Below are positions 38,640 through 50,521 of a DNA stretch of 64,000 nucleotides, in pieces. Below the pieces are notes generated by a model. The model saw only the letters and a list, made by a program, of their open reading frames with translations. It was not told the origin of the DNA and ran no database searches. The DNA is taken from assembly GCA_030686995.1 (NCBI GenBank), contig CM060693.1, positions 111,440,228 through 111,504,227 on the forward strand. Reading direction: 5' to 3'. Every line of letters begins with the position of its first letter. Positions within the stretch are counted from its first letter, which is position 1. The translations under genes and the position numbers were made by a program. This stretch comes from Artemisia argyi. Taxonomy: Eukaryota; Streptophyta; Magnoliopsida; Asterales; Asteraceae.

Positions 38640-39248
38640 CTCCCCAAACAAACCTGTGAAGAAGTTACAGTTTATCAGTCTATTATCCATTTTCCGCTGT
38701 GCATGACAAGATAAGAGACTGAAGATAATTTGGGAATAATTCAGAGACACTTCTTCTACAAGCATAAAGGTTATATCTAACGGGTTGTCAATTTGGGAGG
38801 GAGCATGTAAATGATAAGGGCTTACTAATTGGGAGGGAGTAATAACCCAATTAGATTAGTACATGATTCTTTTGCAAGTAAAGAAAGATTGCTGGGGATA
38901 TTTATGAAGATAAAGAGCTATGAAGTCTTCCTCAGCATTGCTGCGCTTACTTTGATTGTTTTATTTTACTTGTTAGGAATCATTGTAACCAATTCACGTA
39001 TATCTCCAGCTCGAGGGAGATTGTTAGAAATGAAGCTGAACGATATTTACGTGAATTGGAGTAGACAACTAATGTGCATATAATGCAGGGACTACTAATG
39101 TCATATTGTAATAGTTGTCTTATGTTTGCCCTATATAAACCTCTCAAGTCTTCACTTGAGAGGTGTGAGTCTGTAACCATTTTGCTTAATAAAATCTTAT
39201 CTTTGTTCACCTCTCCCTCTCTCTACTTTCTCTCTCTAAAACTAGTCA
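38640..39248 (+). mobile_element. Copia-like 3' end with short LTR, within the Athila-like LTR
   Basis: Repeated purine tracts (TTGGGAGGGAG at about 38792 and 38830, CGAGGGAGATTG at 39012) lead to an LTR-like start TGTTAGAAATGAAG at 39022. This is followed by a TATATAAAC box near 39132, an AATAAA word at 39188 and a CTCTCT-rich end near 39248. Length and content fit a short copia LTR. The upstream limit is unclear and no pol was recognised. Confidence 0.45.
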
Positions 39249-39450
39249 TGGATTTCATATTCTTTGATCAACCTCGACCTCCCGAACCACATGAATCATT
39301 AGTATTTTCGGTCCTACAATTTGTAATTGTTTAGTGCTTGTGTTTTAAAGTTTATTGTATTTTCCTTTCAAAAGCATTGTACTAAATTTTTTTAGTTTTA
39401 ATACTATTAAATTTCCTTTATATTTCTGTCTTAATTTCTGCTTTATCTAA

Positions 39451-39650
<200 letters not shown>

Positions 39651-42129
39651 GTTTCAATTTCAATTCAAAGTTCCATTTAGAATTCTTACTGTTCTGTTTA
39701 GGTTCACATAAGCTAATTAATAGTTGTTGTGAACTTATTCTGTCATTTAAATCTCAAAATTATATTGGTCAAAGAAGGTCAACTAAACTGCTTATTTAAT
39801 AAGCACAGCTTATTTAGAGTAAGAGACAGCCAAAAGGAGTCCATTGGTCTGTCTTAAAGGCAGGCTAGCATAGTGAACCCCTTCTTTTCATGCTGAAGGG
39901 GATTTGGTTGTAAGTTCCTGGTTTAAGTTTCACTTAATATTGCATTGATAGATGAATTGTAGTTTAGATCTGTTCTATTTGGTTTTTATTACTTAAGTTT
40001 AGTTCATATCTGCTTATCTAAGTTTGTTTGTTTTTATTCATATTTCCATTCATTTTACTATTTCATTGTCTGCTTCTATATTAGATCTGTACTTGAGAGA
40101 ATTTGTGTTTGATTTTGTGTTTTCTGAATTGATTTGGTGAGATTGGATCTTATTAGACACATACGATTGGATTGGATATCATTTGATTGGATCTGTGGTT
40201 AGTTTTGAGTTGTGACAGACATATAAGGGTGTTTGGTTCAGGTCTGTTTGCTGTCATCCATAAGGATTCAGTAGGAATTGCTTTTTTAGAGTATACATTT
40301 AGGTTGCATCTAAGCCAAGTAGCGCATATATTAAGAAGTTATTATGCAAAAGGTCAAATATCATTTCATTTCATAGTCATTACATAACTGTTGGTAGAAT
40401 ACACAGCATAAGTGCTAAAAGTAGGTGCATAAGTTTAAGATTTAGCTTAACTTGATCATATATTAGCTTAATAAACCATTTGTAATAAAATTTGAGTGAT
40501 TAAATTCCATTTTGGTCAAAGTATCTGTTTCATCAAAAAGTCAAAATCAATTTGCTACTCAGATTTTTTGTCAAAACTTTGACACAATTTGTAGGGCTCA
40601 ATTCCAATTGGAAATTACTTTTGAAAGTTGTTTTGAGAAGTTTAGAAGTCTGAGAATCAATTTCAAATAGAAATTTGTGGTTTGGATTAAATTTGCTTAT
40701 TGAAAAAGTGGAGTTAAGTTGACTATTTGAGCTGATTCTCTCCTGCTCCTCAGGTTTTGAACAACTTTCTAGGCTACAATTTGATTAATTAAGTGGATTG
40801 AGAATCATTTCTCTTGGTGTAGTTGAGTTCTCAATTGGTCAGAGGACATTTTGCCCCCAGAAGGTTACACCCCTGAGCTTATTTACTCGGGATTAAGTGC
40901 TTATTCCTTTAAGTGTTTCGAACTGAGGTCTATCATAAGAATTAGGGCTGCAACTTTGATTTGTTGATCATTATTTGAGTATTATTGATCATCTGAGTTC
41001 ATTTGAGTATTTAGAAGCTTATTACACTGATTTGGAACCAATTGCTTATTTTTTGGTGCTTACTGCTTATTTCCTACTTTGGCTTATTGAACTAATTATG
41101 CCACTTCTGTGTTTCTGAGCTTCTATTGCCCTAAGTTCTTATCATTTGAGCTTATTAGAGTCATAAAATACATTGGGTCTTAATTTGGTCAACACTGGTC
41201 AAGTATAGCTTATTAATAAGCACTTTAATTAAGAAGTTTCACAGCTTATAGCACTTCCATAGCTTATTTTCAACTTTTCAAATTTTTCCTAGCTTTATAA
41301 TAATATTTTAGATTTTCCCTGAATTTTTCATATTTTTCCAAGTTGATTTGCTATTTCTATTATTTTATTTTCTTTTTTAATCAATTTTTATTAGTTTTTA
41401 CTTACCAAAAATTCCAAAAAAAATCAGAAAAAGCCTAGAAAAATCCAAAACTATTTTAGAAATTTATTTTAGAATTTTAGAAATTTATTTTGCATTTTTC
41501 CCATTTATTTTGATATTAATTTGAATTTTTAATTAGATTTAATAGTTTTTAATTCCCAAAAATTACACAAAAAGCCAAAAAAATTAGTTTTTAGTTTTAA
41601 AATTACTTTTTTAGTTATTTTATAATTTTCAAAACTTAATTTTCATTTTTCTCACCTTATTTGTATTTTTCTTTTAATTTTTAATTAGTTAAATATTTTT
41701 TAATTCATAAAAAATAAATAAAAATTAAAAAAAATATTTTTCTTTTTCTCGAAATTTTCTTTTATCATTTTTAACTTTTCAAAATTATTTTCAAGTCCGT
41801 AGGAGTAGTGTACCTCATAATTCGCGTTTTATTTCGTACGGTTACGTTTATTTTACGTTTAAGCTTACGTTTTCAATTTTACGTTACGTTTTTAGTTTCC
41901 TTATTTGAAATACGTGCTTAAGTGATTATTTGTGCTTTATTTGTTATTTCATTAGTATAATCTCATAAAAATCACTTTTTACCACTTTAACGACACGTTT
42001 CACGAATCGGGAATTGAGAATTCCATTCACCCTTCACAAGGACTACGACCTCGGGTTATCCTTATTTCTTTGCGGATCTCTTGAGTAATACTATACTATA
42101 TATATATTGATTTTCTCACGAATCAATTT

Positions 42130-42147
42130 TGGCGCCGCTACCGGGGA
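42130..42147 (+). promoter_or_regulatory. Primer-binding site, tRNA-Asp type
   Basis: TGGCGCCGCTACCGGGGA, two mismatches from the site complementary to the 3' end of plant tRNA-Asp, five bases after the LTR end. Confidence 0.8.
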
Positions 42148-42617
42148 AGGTTGAAGTGAATTTTTTGTTTTCGTTTTTCGAAATTGTGTTTTGAAAACCT
42201 TCCTTGTATATATTTTCTATAAAAACCAAAAAAATTGAAAAATCAAAAACACTTTTCCTAAAGTGTTTTCAAAAATACCAAAAAAATAATAATAAAGTTA
42301 CAGCCTTGACTCTCCCGTTGAAGGGTGCGCGTTGTAAACCAAGTAAGCTTCTCAATATAACAACGCTTGAAATTAGTTGCTAATCGGATAACTTTGGATT
42401 CTACGACCGAATAAGCGGAAAATACGGAAGCTTAAACATTAAATTGCAAGCTGAAAAGAGATCCATTCTTCTCTCCCGTTCTGTCACGAGTAGATTTAAG
42501 GGAAACGGTTTACAATTAACGTAACGTTTGAAAAAGGAAAGATTGCGTTTTTGCATTTTGCTTTATAAAAATAAAAATACAAAAAGATTTTCCTTTTCAA
42601 TTTGATTTTTGTGGTGT
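42148..42617 (+). other. Gag leader
   Basis: Untranslated; no ORF of note. Confidence 0.6.
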
Positions 42618-43880
42618 ATGAACACACGTTCAATGTCTAAAAGACTTGTTTCACCGCTTTCAAATCCGGAAAGTTTGTTTCGTCATACACACCGAGTTCT
42701 TTTTCCTAATACAGAGGAAATGAACCCGAACGAGCAACACTTGGGACCCCCGCCGATGGGTGGTGCTCAAAACAATGTTATCCCTCCGATAGGACCACAA
42801 CCGGCTTTCGATCCACGTCCGATGGAGGAACAACTCCAATCACCATTCAATGGTGTGAGGAGAGCCATCATGATACCCGAAATCAATGCTAATTTTGAGA
42901 TTAATCACGGATTGCTCAATCTTATCACGAGTATATCTTTTCACGGGTTTGAACACGAAGACCCATATGCTCACATAAGAAATTTCGCCGACATCGCTGA
43001 GACCATTCGCATGAATCAAGTTCCTCACGATGTGGTGAAGTTGAAGTTATTTCCTTTCTCCCTTAAAGGGGCAGCCCGGACTTGGCTGGAAAAGGAACCA
43101 CCGAATTCGATTCACACTTGGAAAGATCTTGCGTCCAAGTTTGTGAACTACTTCTATCCTCCTTCTAAAACGTCAAACCTTCGTTCCCAAATCTTTCGAT
43201 TCCAACAAGCTTTTGATGAGTCGTTCAGCGAAGCTTGGGATCGATTCAAAGATTTGATGGAAAAATGTCTGAACCATGGGTTCACATCCCTTCAGCAGAT
43301 TGATACTTTCTACAATGGTTTATGTCATGTTGACCAAGACTCACTCAACTCTGCTGCGGGAGGGAACTTGTTGGCTCCAAAGACGAACGATGCTTTCATG
43401 ATAATCGAGAATTAGGCTCGTGTAAGAATGTCGAGAAATAAACCCCAAGTTTCTAACACTAATAATAAAACGAATGATGAAGTGATGAGTATGTTAGTGG
43501 CTCTTAATAAAAAATTCGATGCTATGTCTTTTGAAAAACCAAATCATCAAGTGAATGTCGTCAATCAGGGTTGTGTAACTTGTGGTGGTCCACATCCGTA
43601 TAACAAATGTCCGTTAACCGGTTCTTTTGCTCATGCTGCAAATATGGGTGGTCACGGTTACCCACCTCATCAAGGAGATCAAAATCTTCTCAGCTACAGT
43701 TCAAACCATTTTGTTGGACCACCCGGTTTTGCTCAACCAAATCAAGTCAATCCAGTTAATCAAGTCAATAAAGTAAATCAAAATGTGCAAAACCAAAATC
43801 ATCAATTTAACCAGAATCAAAATACTAATCAAAATCAGACGAACAATAGTTTTCAAAATCAAAATCATGGAAATTACAAT
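42618..43880 (+). pseudogene. Athila-like gag, first part
   Basis: Start at the ATG at 42618 (MNTRSMSKRL). The gag core is clear: LFPFSLKGAARTWLEKEPP, TWKDLASKFVNYFYPPSKT, FSEAWDRFKDLMEKCLNHGF and FYNGL. A TAG at 43413-43415 interrupts an otherwise open frame. After it comes a zinc-knuckle-like CVTCGGPHPYNKC (C-x2-C-x3-H-x4-C), then a long Asn/Gln-rich tail (VNQVNKVNQN, QNQNTNQNQT). Gag forms the virus-like particle and binds RNA. The frame is cut at codon-boundary position 43880 by an LTR element and continues in phase at 50433. Confidence 0.8.
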
Positions 43881-46689
43881 TGTCACAACTCGTAAATTCT
43901 GGTCATTTCCTGAACTTTCACATTTACTATTCATAATTTTACTATTCATCATTTTCGGAGTCAGTTTATGATTCTGAGAAGCGTTCAAAAATTTTATTAT
44001 TCATAATTTCTGTATACGTATGGTTATCTACCTAATAAACATTATCCTATAAACTATTACTTTGAATAATTAATCCGACAATCCCAACTATGGTCCTAAC
44101 ACATTTTTACACTCATTATAATGATATAAAAGTTATATTATTAATTTACCCGACGTTTTGGATTTATCAATTTAACATAACGTTAAAAGCTTATAACTAC
44201 GACAATTTACGTAATTATGATTTTTATGCATGAACAATATACCCGATACTACTAAATTAAAAACTACTCATCCTAAATATCTAAAAATAATATCTAGATA
44301 CTTATACTTGACATTGAAATTACAATCATACCCTTTTGTTGAAATTACCAAAATGCCCTTGGACTATATAAGGAAATAACTAGCTAATAATTCATTTTTA
44401 TCACAAAAATCAATCTCTTTTCTCTCCTAGAAACTCATGGCAGCAGCAACCATCATGGGGGATCTATATTTTTCAAGAATCAAAGTGTTTACAAGGTTAA
44501 CTAGTAATCTAGTTAAGGTTTAGGATGAAACCTTGAAGTTTAACTAAGTAATCTATCACTAATCCTCTTCAAACATCAAGTAAGTTACAAGTAAAGTTTT
44601 TGATCTTTTTATACTCTCATTTGATTAATAACATGATGTATTTTCAAGATTTATTAGTAAACATGCTCATATACTTATGTATTTATACCACTTTTACAAG
44701 TATTTTAAGTTTTATGAGATTCTTAATAACCTATGTTCATCCCTTAAAAGCCTACCATGTTTTATGAAGTTTAGAACCCCATGACACTCTAAGAAGGTGT
44801 ATGGTAGTTTAAGGGTTGTATTGAAGTTGTTTGGAAGGTTTTTAAACAAGTTAGTAACTAGGAAACCAAGTATTGAACAAGAAAAATAACTACTGTCCCT
44901 ATTTGTAAAACGTGGGAAATCCAGGGGGTTGGGTGTACTTTCTGGCCAAAAATTTAGAAAATAAATTCCGAGACGAAACTATGGCCGAAAGTTTGGATAA
45001 AAACGAGTTAATAACGAAGGAGATATGATTTTTCAAAGTTTAACGACGAAAACTATATTTTTCAGAAAATAGTTTGCTGTTGAACAGTTTTCATGGACTG
45101 TTTCGAGAAATAAAACTTGATCTAGCCATCCCGACTTATCAAAAATATGTTAATATGCCATCCCACGATTCCGGAGATATAAAGAACGTAGAAAACAAGC
45201 TTATAACGAAAAAGATACAAGCGTTTGAAATCCGACGAAACATATACACTTTTGACAGCTTTTGCTATAATAGAAATTACTAAGTGTTAAACACTATATT
45301 TTCAAGTAGTAACAATGAGGGTCGATTTTCTCATCGAGCAAGACCCGTATGGTCAAAAGTTAAAAGAGATGACATCTAGATATGGTTACAAGGTTTTCAA
45401 AAACGTCAAGTTTGATCACTAACACTCAACGTACAACATTTCGCGACTAGTTTTGCGAGGCCATTTGGTCATATTTATAAGTTATAAAAAGTGTCATTTT
45501 ACGTCGAAAACCTTATATTTGCCGATAGAACACCAAACGACAATCGTGGAGAACCGTTTCAACCTATTTACATGGGAAGTGTTTATTAACTTAACGAGAC
45601 GTCAAAAATATATTTTTTCGACGATAAACGTTATTTTCAAAACTAACGAGTGGTATTGATAACATACATATTCGCATGTGTAGCATCATTTCATTTCTTA
45701 CATTAGACTATATCATTCATATTAGGTTGCGGTTAGAGATCGTGCCTCATTTATGTGTATCCACTTTTGTCATCATAGCTATTGCACCAGGTGATTCATA
45801 GCCCCTACTTTTTTTATACTTGTTTTAACTCTTTGGGGGAGATACATGCTCAACTACTTGCTTACTTGTACAGATACTCAAAACATTTATACTTGATTAC
45901 ATTTATACTTGATTTCATTTATACTTGATAACACTTATACTTGATTGCATTATACTTGATTTCATACATACATGATTGATACATGCACAAATACTTATTT
46001 GATACTTGAAATGTTTAAACTTTTATACTTTGGGAAATGGCACCCAAAAATCTTTTATACTTTGGGAAATGGCACCCAGTAATCATACATACATGATTGT
46101 GAAATTTCCAGTGGCTCCAAATTAAGTTGTTGGATGACCATTGAGACATACATACAAACGTGAGGTCTTCGGAGATGAAGTGTAGACTCACGACTAATTG
46201 CTTAACTGTTGTTATGAACTTATACATGTTTTACTCATACTATATATGTTAGCAGTGGGTTGTGAACACACAGGTTACAAGTCTCTTATGGCGGGACTTG
46301 CAACTGAGTGGATTTACGATGCCTTTGCTGGGAAATCTTCATTCATATGCATAACATTCTTTTTCACAAGACTCTATGAACTCACCAACCTCGTGTTGAC
46401 ACTTTAGCATGTATTTTTAGGTATTAAGCAATGGCACACTACTGGAGGTTTTGGCAGGACATGGCATGGTCATAGAAGACTCTGATTATTCATTTGGGGA
46501 CCGTTTTAAACTATTTTAAAGGCCTACTTCCGCACTATTTTTAACAATGTAAATTCAACACTTTTGGTTTAACGATTTTATTCTAAATGATTGAAATGAA
46601 AGCCATTTTACACTTGTTTTGTAATACCAATTGAGTTACACCCCAGCTACATGTATGCTTCCGGTGGACCCGATTTTGGGGGTGTGACA
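43881..46689 (+). repeat. 5' LTR of the LARD-like element
   Basis: 2809 bp. Differs from the other LTR by a net 51-bp deletion near 44003 and a few substitutions. Contains a 33-bp tandem duplication (about 46020-46085, TTTGGGAAATGGCACCCA core) and about seven TATACTTGAT words (45883-45970). A 70-codon frame at 45074-45283 is identical in both LTRs but has no recognisable domain. Confidence 0.92.
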
Positions 46690-47567
46690 GATTGGTACTA
46701 GAGCTTTGGCTATGGCGAACTGAGTGATTTTAAAACCTAGACTATAGCTACTTTTACAAAAAAACTTAACCCTATGACCGTCACGTGCCTGCCTGCCAAG
46801 CCGAAGCCTCACTTATGGTTTGTTGCTGACATATGGGATGAGATTTGTATCTCATTATCTGGTATATTATATTCACTTGTTCTAGTTGATTACTATAATT
46901 GTCTTTCATATAAGCATGTTCACGTATCATATATGTCACCGCGTTATGTTTTTCCTTGCATAGTTTCATCATTTGACCTCGAGTTTGGTCACCTGCCTTT
47001 GTCTTTCTGAACGTCTTGGTATTTGTGAAGGACATAGTATTAGTATAACTGAGCTGAGTATTTCAAAATTCATGGAACCTCGGTGGAATATAGACTGGTC
47101 ATTTATATTCAACCTCGGGATAGTAGGACATAGGCTGACCACCTATATCCGACTCAGAAATGAATTTTGCAACACTGAGAATAGTTATAATGATATTTTG
47201 TCTGGATTGTGTGTAAGCAATTCCAAAGTCGAGCCAATCTTTCAAAAGACCTTTTTCAAGGATGTTGAATCCAGACCTTAATTTTTAGCTTGATTCTAGT
47301 GACAGTTCTTGTTTGATGAGTTGCGAAAATCAAGCTAAAAGTTAAAGTCATCACTCAAACCGATTTAGCCTAATCTCATGACAATTCTTGTTTGATGAGT
47401 TGCGGGATTAAGTGAAAATCGGTTACCTAAAGGATTAACCTAAGGAAGGTCTTTTGAGGGCTATGCTCGAGTTTGGGAAAGTTTGCATTGTCGAATTAGA
47501 CCACTAGGCACATATATGGAACGAACGAGCTGAACTTCAGGACGAAGTTACTTTTAGGATGGGAGAC
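46690..47567 (+). other. Interior of the LARD-like element
   Basis: 878 bp with a primer-binding site TGGTACTAGAGC (46693-46704, two changes from TGGTATCAGAGC) and a 3' purine tract. Short frames here show no known domain. A CTTGTTTGATGAGTTGCG word is repeated near 47306 and 47386. Confidence 0.8.
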
Positions 47568-50427
47568 TGTCACAACTCGTAAATTCTGGTCATTTCCCGA
47601 ACTTTCTCATTTACTATTCATCATTTTACTATTCATCGTTTTCGGAGTCAGTTTGTGATTCTGAGAAGCGTTCAAAAATTTTACTATTCATAAAACACTA
47701 TTCACCCACAGAGAAAATTTGTCATTCATGCGTGAGTTGCATCATTTCTGTATACGTACGGTTATCTACCTAATAAACGTTATCCTATAAACTATTACTT
47801 TGAATAATTAATCTGACAATCCCAACTATGGTCCTAACACATTTTTACACTCATTATAATGATATAAAAGTTATATTATTAATTTACCCGACGTTTTGGA
47901 TTTATCAATTTAACATAACGTTAAAAGCTTATAACTACGACAATTTACGTAATTATGATTTTTATGCATGAACAATATACCCGATACTACTAAATTAAAA
48001 ACTACTCATCCTAAATATCTAAAAATAATATCTAGATACTTATACTTGACATTGAAATTACAATCATACCCTTTTGTTGAAATTACCAAAATGCCCTTGG
48101 ACTATATAAGGAAATAACTAGCTAATAATTCATTTTTATCACAAAAATCAATCTCTTTTCTCTCCTAGAAACTCATGGCAGTAGCAACCATCATGGGGGA
48201 TCCATATTTTTCAAGAATCAAAGTGTTTACAAGGTTATCTAGTAATCTAGTTAAGGTTTAGGATGAAACCTTGAAGTTTAACTAAGTAATCTATCACGAA
48301 TCCTCTTCAAACATCAAGTAAGTTACAAGTAAAGTTTTTGATCTTTTTATACTCTCATTTGATTAATAACATGATGTAATTTCAAGATTTATTAGTAAAC
48401 ATGCTCATATACTTATGTATTTATACCTCTTTTACAAGTATTTTAAGTTTTATGAGATTTTTAATAACCTATGATCATCCCTTGAAATCCTACCATGTTT
48501 TATGAAGTTTAGAACCCCATGACACTCTAAGAAGGTGTATGGTAGTTTAAGGGTTGTATTGAAGTTGTTTGGAAGGTTTTTAAACAAGTTAGTAACTAGG
48601 AAACCAAGTATTGAACAAGAAAAATACCTACTGTCCCTATTTGTAAAACATGGGAAATCCAGTGGGTTGGGTGTACTTTCTGGCCAAAAATTTAGAAAAT
48701 AAATTCCGAGACGAAACTATGGCCGAAAGTTTGGATAAAAACGAGTTAATAACGAAGGAGATATGATTTTTCAAAGTTTAACGACGAAAACTATATTTTT
48801 CAGAAAATAGTTTGCTGTTGAACAGTTTTCATGGACTGTTTCGAGAAATAAAACTTGATCTAGCCATCCCGACTTATCAAAAATATGTTAATATGCCATC
48901 CCACGATTCCGGAGATATAAAGAACGTAGAAAACAAGCTTATAACGAAAAAGATACAAGCGTTTGAAATCCGACGAAACATATACACTTTTGACAGCTTT
49001 TGCTATAATAGAAATTACTAAGTGTTAAACACTATATTTTCAAGTAGTAACAATGAGGGTCGATTTTCTCATCGAGCAAGACCCGTATGGTCAAAAGTTA
49101 AAAGAGATGACATCTAGATATGGTTACAAGGTTTTCAAAAACGTCAAGTTTGATCACTAACACTCAACGTACAACATTTCGCGACTAGTTTTGCGAGGCC
49201 ATTTGGTCATATTTATAAGTTATAAAAAGTGTCATTTTACGTCGAAAACCTTATATTTGCCGATAGAACACCAAACGACAATCGTGGAGAACCGTTTCAA
49301 CCTATTTACATGGGAAGTGTTTATTAACTTAACGAGACGTCAAAAATATATTTTTTCGACGATAAACGTTATTTTTAAAACTAACGAGTGGTATTGATAA
49401 CATACATATTCGCATGTGTAGCATCATTTCATTTCTTACATTAGACTATATCATTCATATTAGGTTGCGGTTAGAGATCGTGCCTCATTTATGTGTATCC
49501 ACTTTTGTCATCATAGCTATTGCACCAGGTGAGTCTTAGCCCCTACTCTTTTTATACTTGTTTTAACTCTTTGGGGGAGATACATGCTCAACTACTTGCT
49601 TACTTGTACAGATACTCAAAACATTTATACTTGATTACATTTATACTTGATTTCATTTATACTTGATAACACTTATACTTGATTGCATTATACTTGATTT
49701 CATACATACATGATTGATACATGCACAAATACTTATTTGATACTTGAAAGGTTTAAACTTTTATACTTTGGGAAATGGGACCCAGAAATCTTTTATACTT
49801 TGGGAAATGGCACCCAGTAATCATACATACATGATTGTGAAACTTCCAGTGGCTCCAAATTAAGTTGTTGGATGACCATTGAGACATACATACAAACGTG
49901 AGATCTTCGGAGATGAAGTGTAGACTCACGACTAATTGCTTAACTGTTGTGATGAACTTATACATGTTTTACTCATACTATATATGTTAGCAGTGGGTTG
50001 TGAACACACAGGTTACAAGTCTCTTATGGCGGGACTTGCAACTGAGTGGATTTACGATGCCTTTGCTGGGAAATCTTCATTCATATGCATAACATTCTTT
50101 TTCACAAGACTCTATGAACTCACCAACCTCGTGTTGACACTTTAGCATGTATTTTCAGGTATTAAGCAATGGCACGCTACTGGAGGTTTTGGCAGAGCAT
50201 GGCATGGTCATAGAAGACTCTGATTATTCATTTGGGGACCATTTTAAACTATTTTAAAGGCCTATTTCAGCACTATTTTTAACAATGTAAATTCAAAACT
50301 TTTGGTTTAACGATTTTAATCTAAATGATTGAAATGAAAGCCATTTTACACTTGTTTTGTAATACCAATTGAGTTACACCCCAGCTACATGTATGCTTCC
50401 GCTGGACCCGATTTTGGGGGTGTGACA
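47568..50427 (+). repeat. 3' LTR of the LARD-like element
   Basis: 2860 bp, nearly identical to the 5' LTR, implying a recent insertion. Confidence 0.92.
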
Positions 50428-50432
50428 ACAAT

Positions 50433-50521
50433 CAAGGCCCGACTCAAGGGAATTTTCAAGGAAATTATAATGCTAATCATGGGAATTATAATCATGGAAA
50501 TCAGAATTTTCAAAATCAAGG
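50433..50521 (+). pseudogene. Athila-like gag, continuation after insertion
   Basis: Excluding one ACAAT copy, the frame from 43880 continues here as QGPTQGNFQGNYNANHG and on, still Asn/Gln/Gly-rich, until the reverse LTR starts at 50522. Confidence 0.8.

Larger units (their letters stand above)
43881..50427 (+). mobile_element. Complete non-autonomous LTR element, LARD-like, with tiny interior
   Basis: Target duplication ACAAT at 43876-43880 and 50428-50432. LTRs are 43881-46689 and 47568-50427; the interior is only 878 bp and non-coding. A primer site lies next to the 5' LTR and a purine tract (AGGATGGGAGAC) next to the 3' LTR. The ends TGTCACAAC..GGTGTGACA and the primer site resemble Tekay-type gypsies, which may supply the proteins. 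Confidence 0.92.

Noticed and set aside
45074..45283. 70-aa frame identical in both LTRs of the LARD-like element (also 48812-49021)
   Set aside because: Identity is explained by LTR duplication at insertion; no domain and no support for translation.
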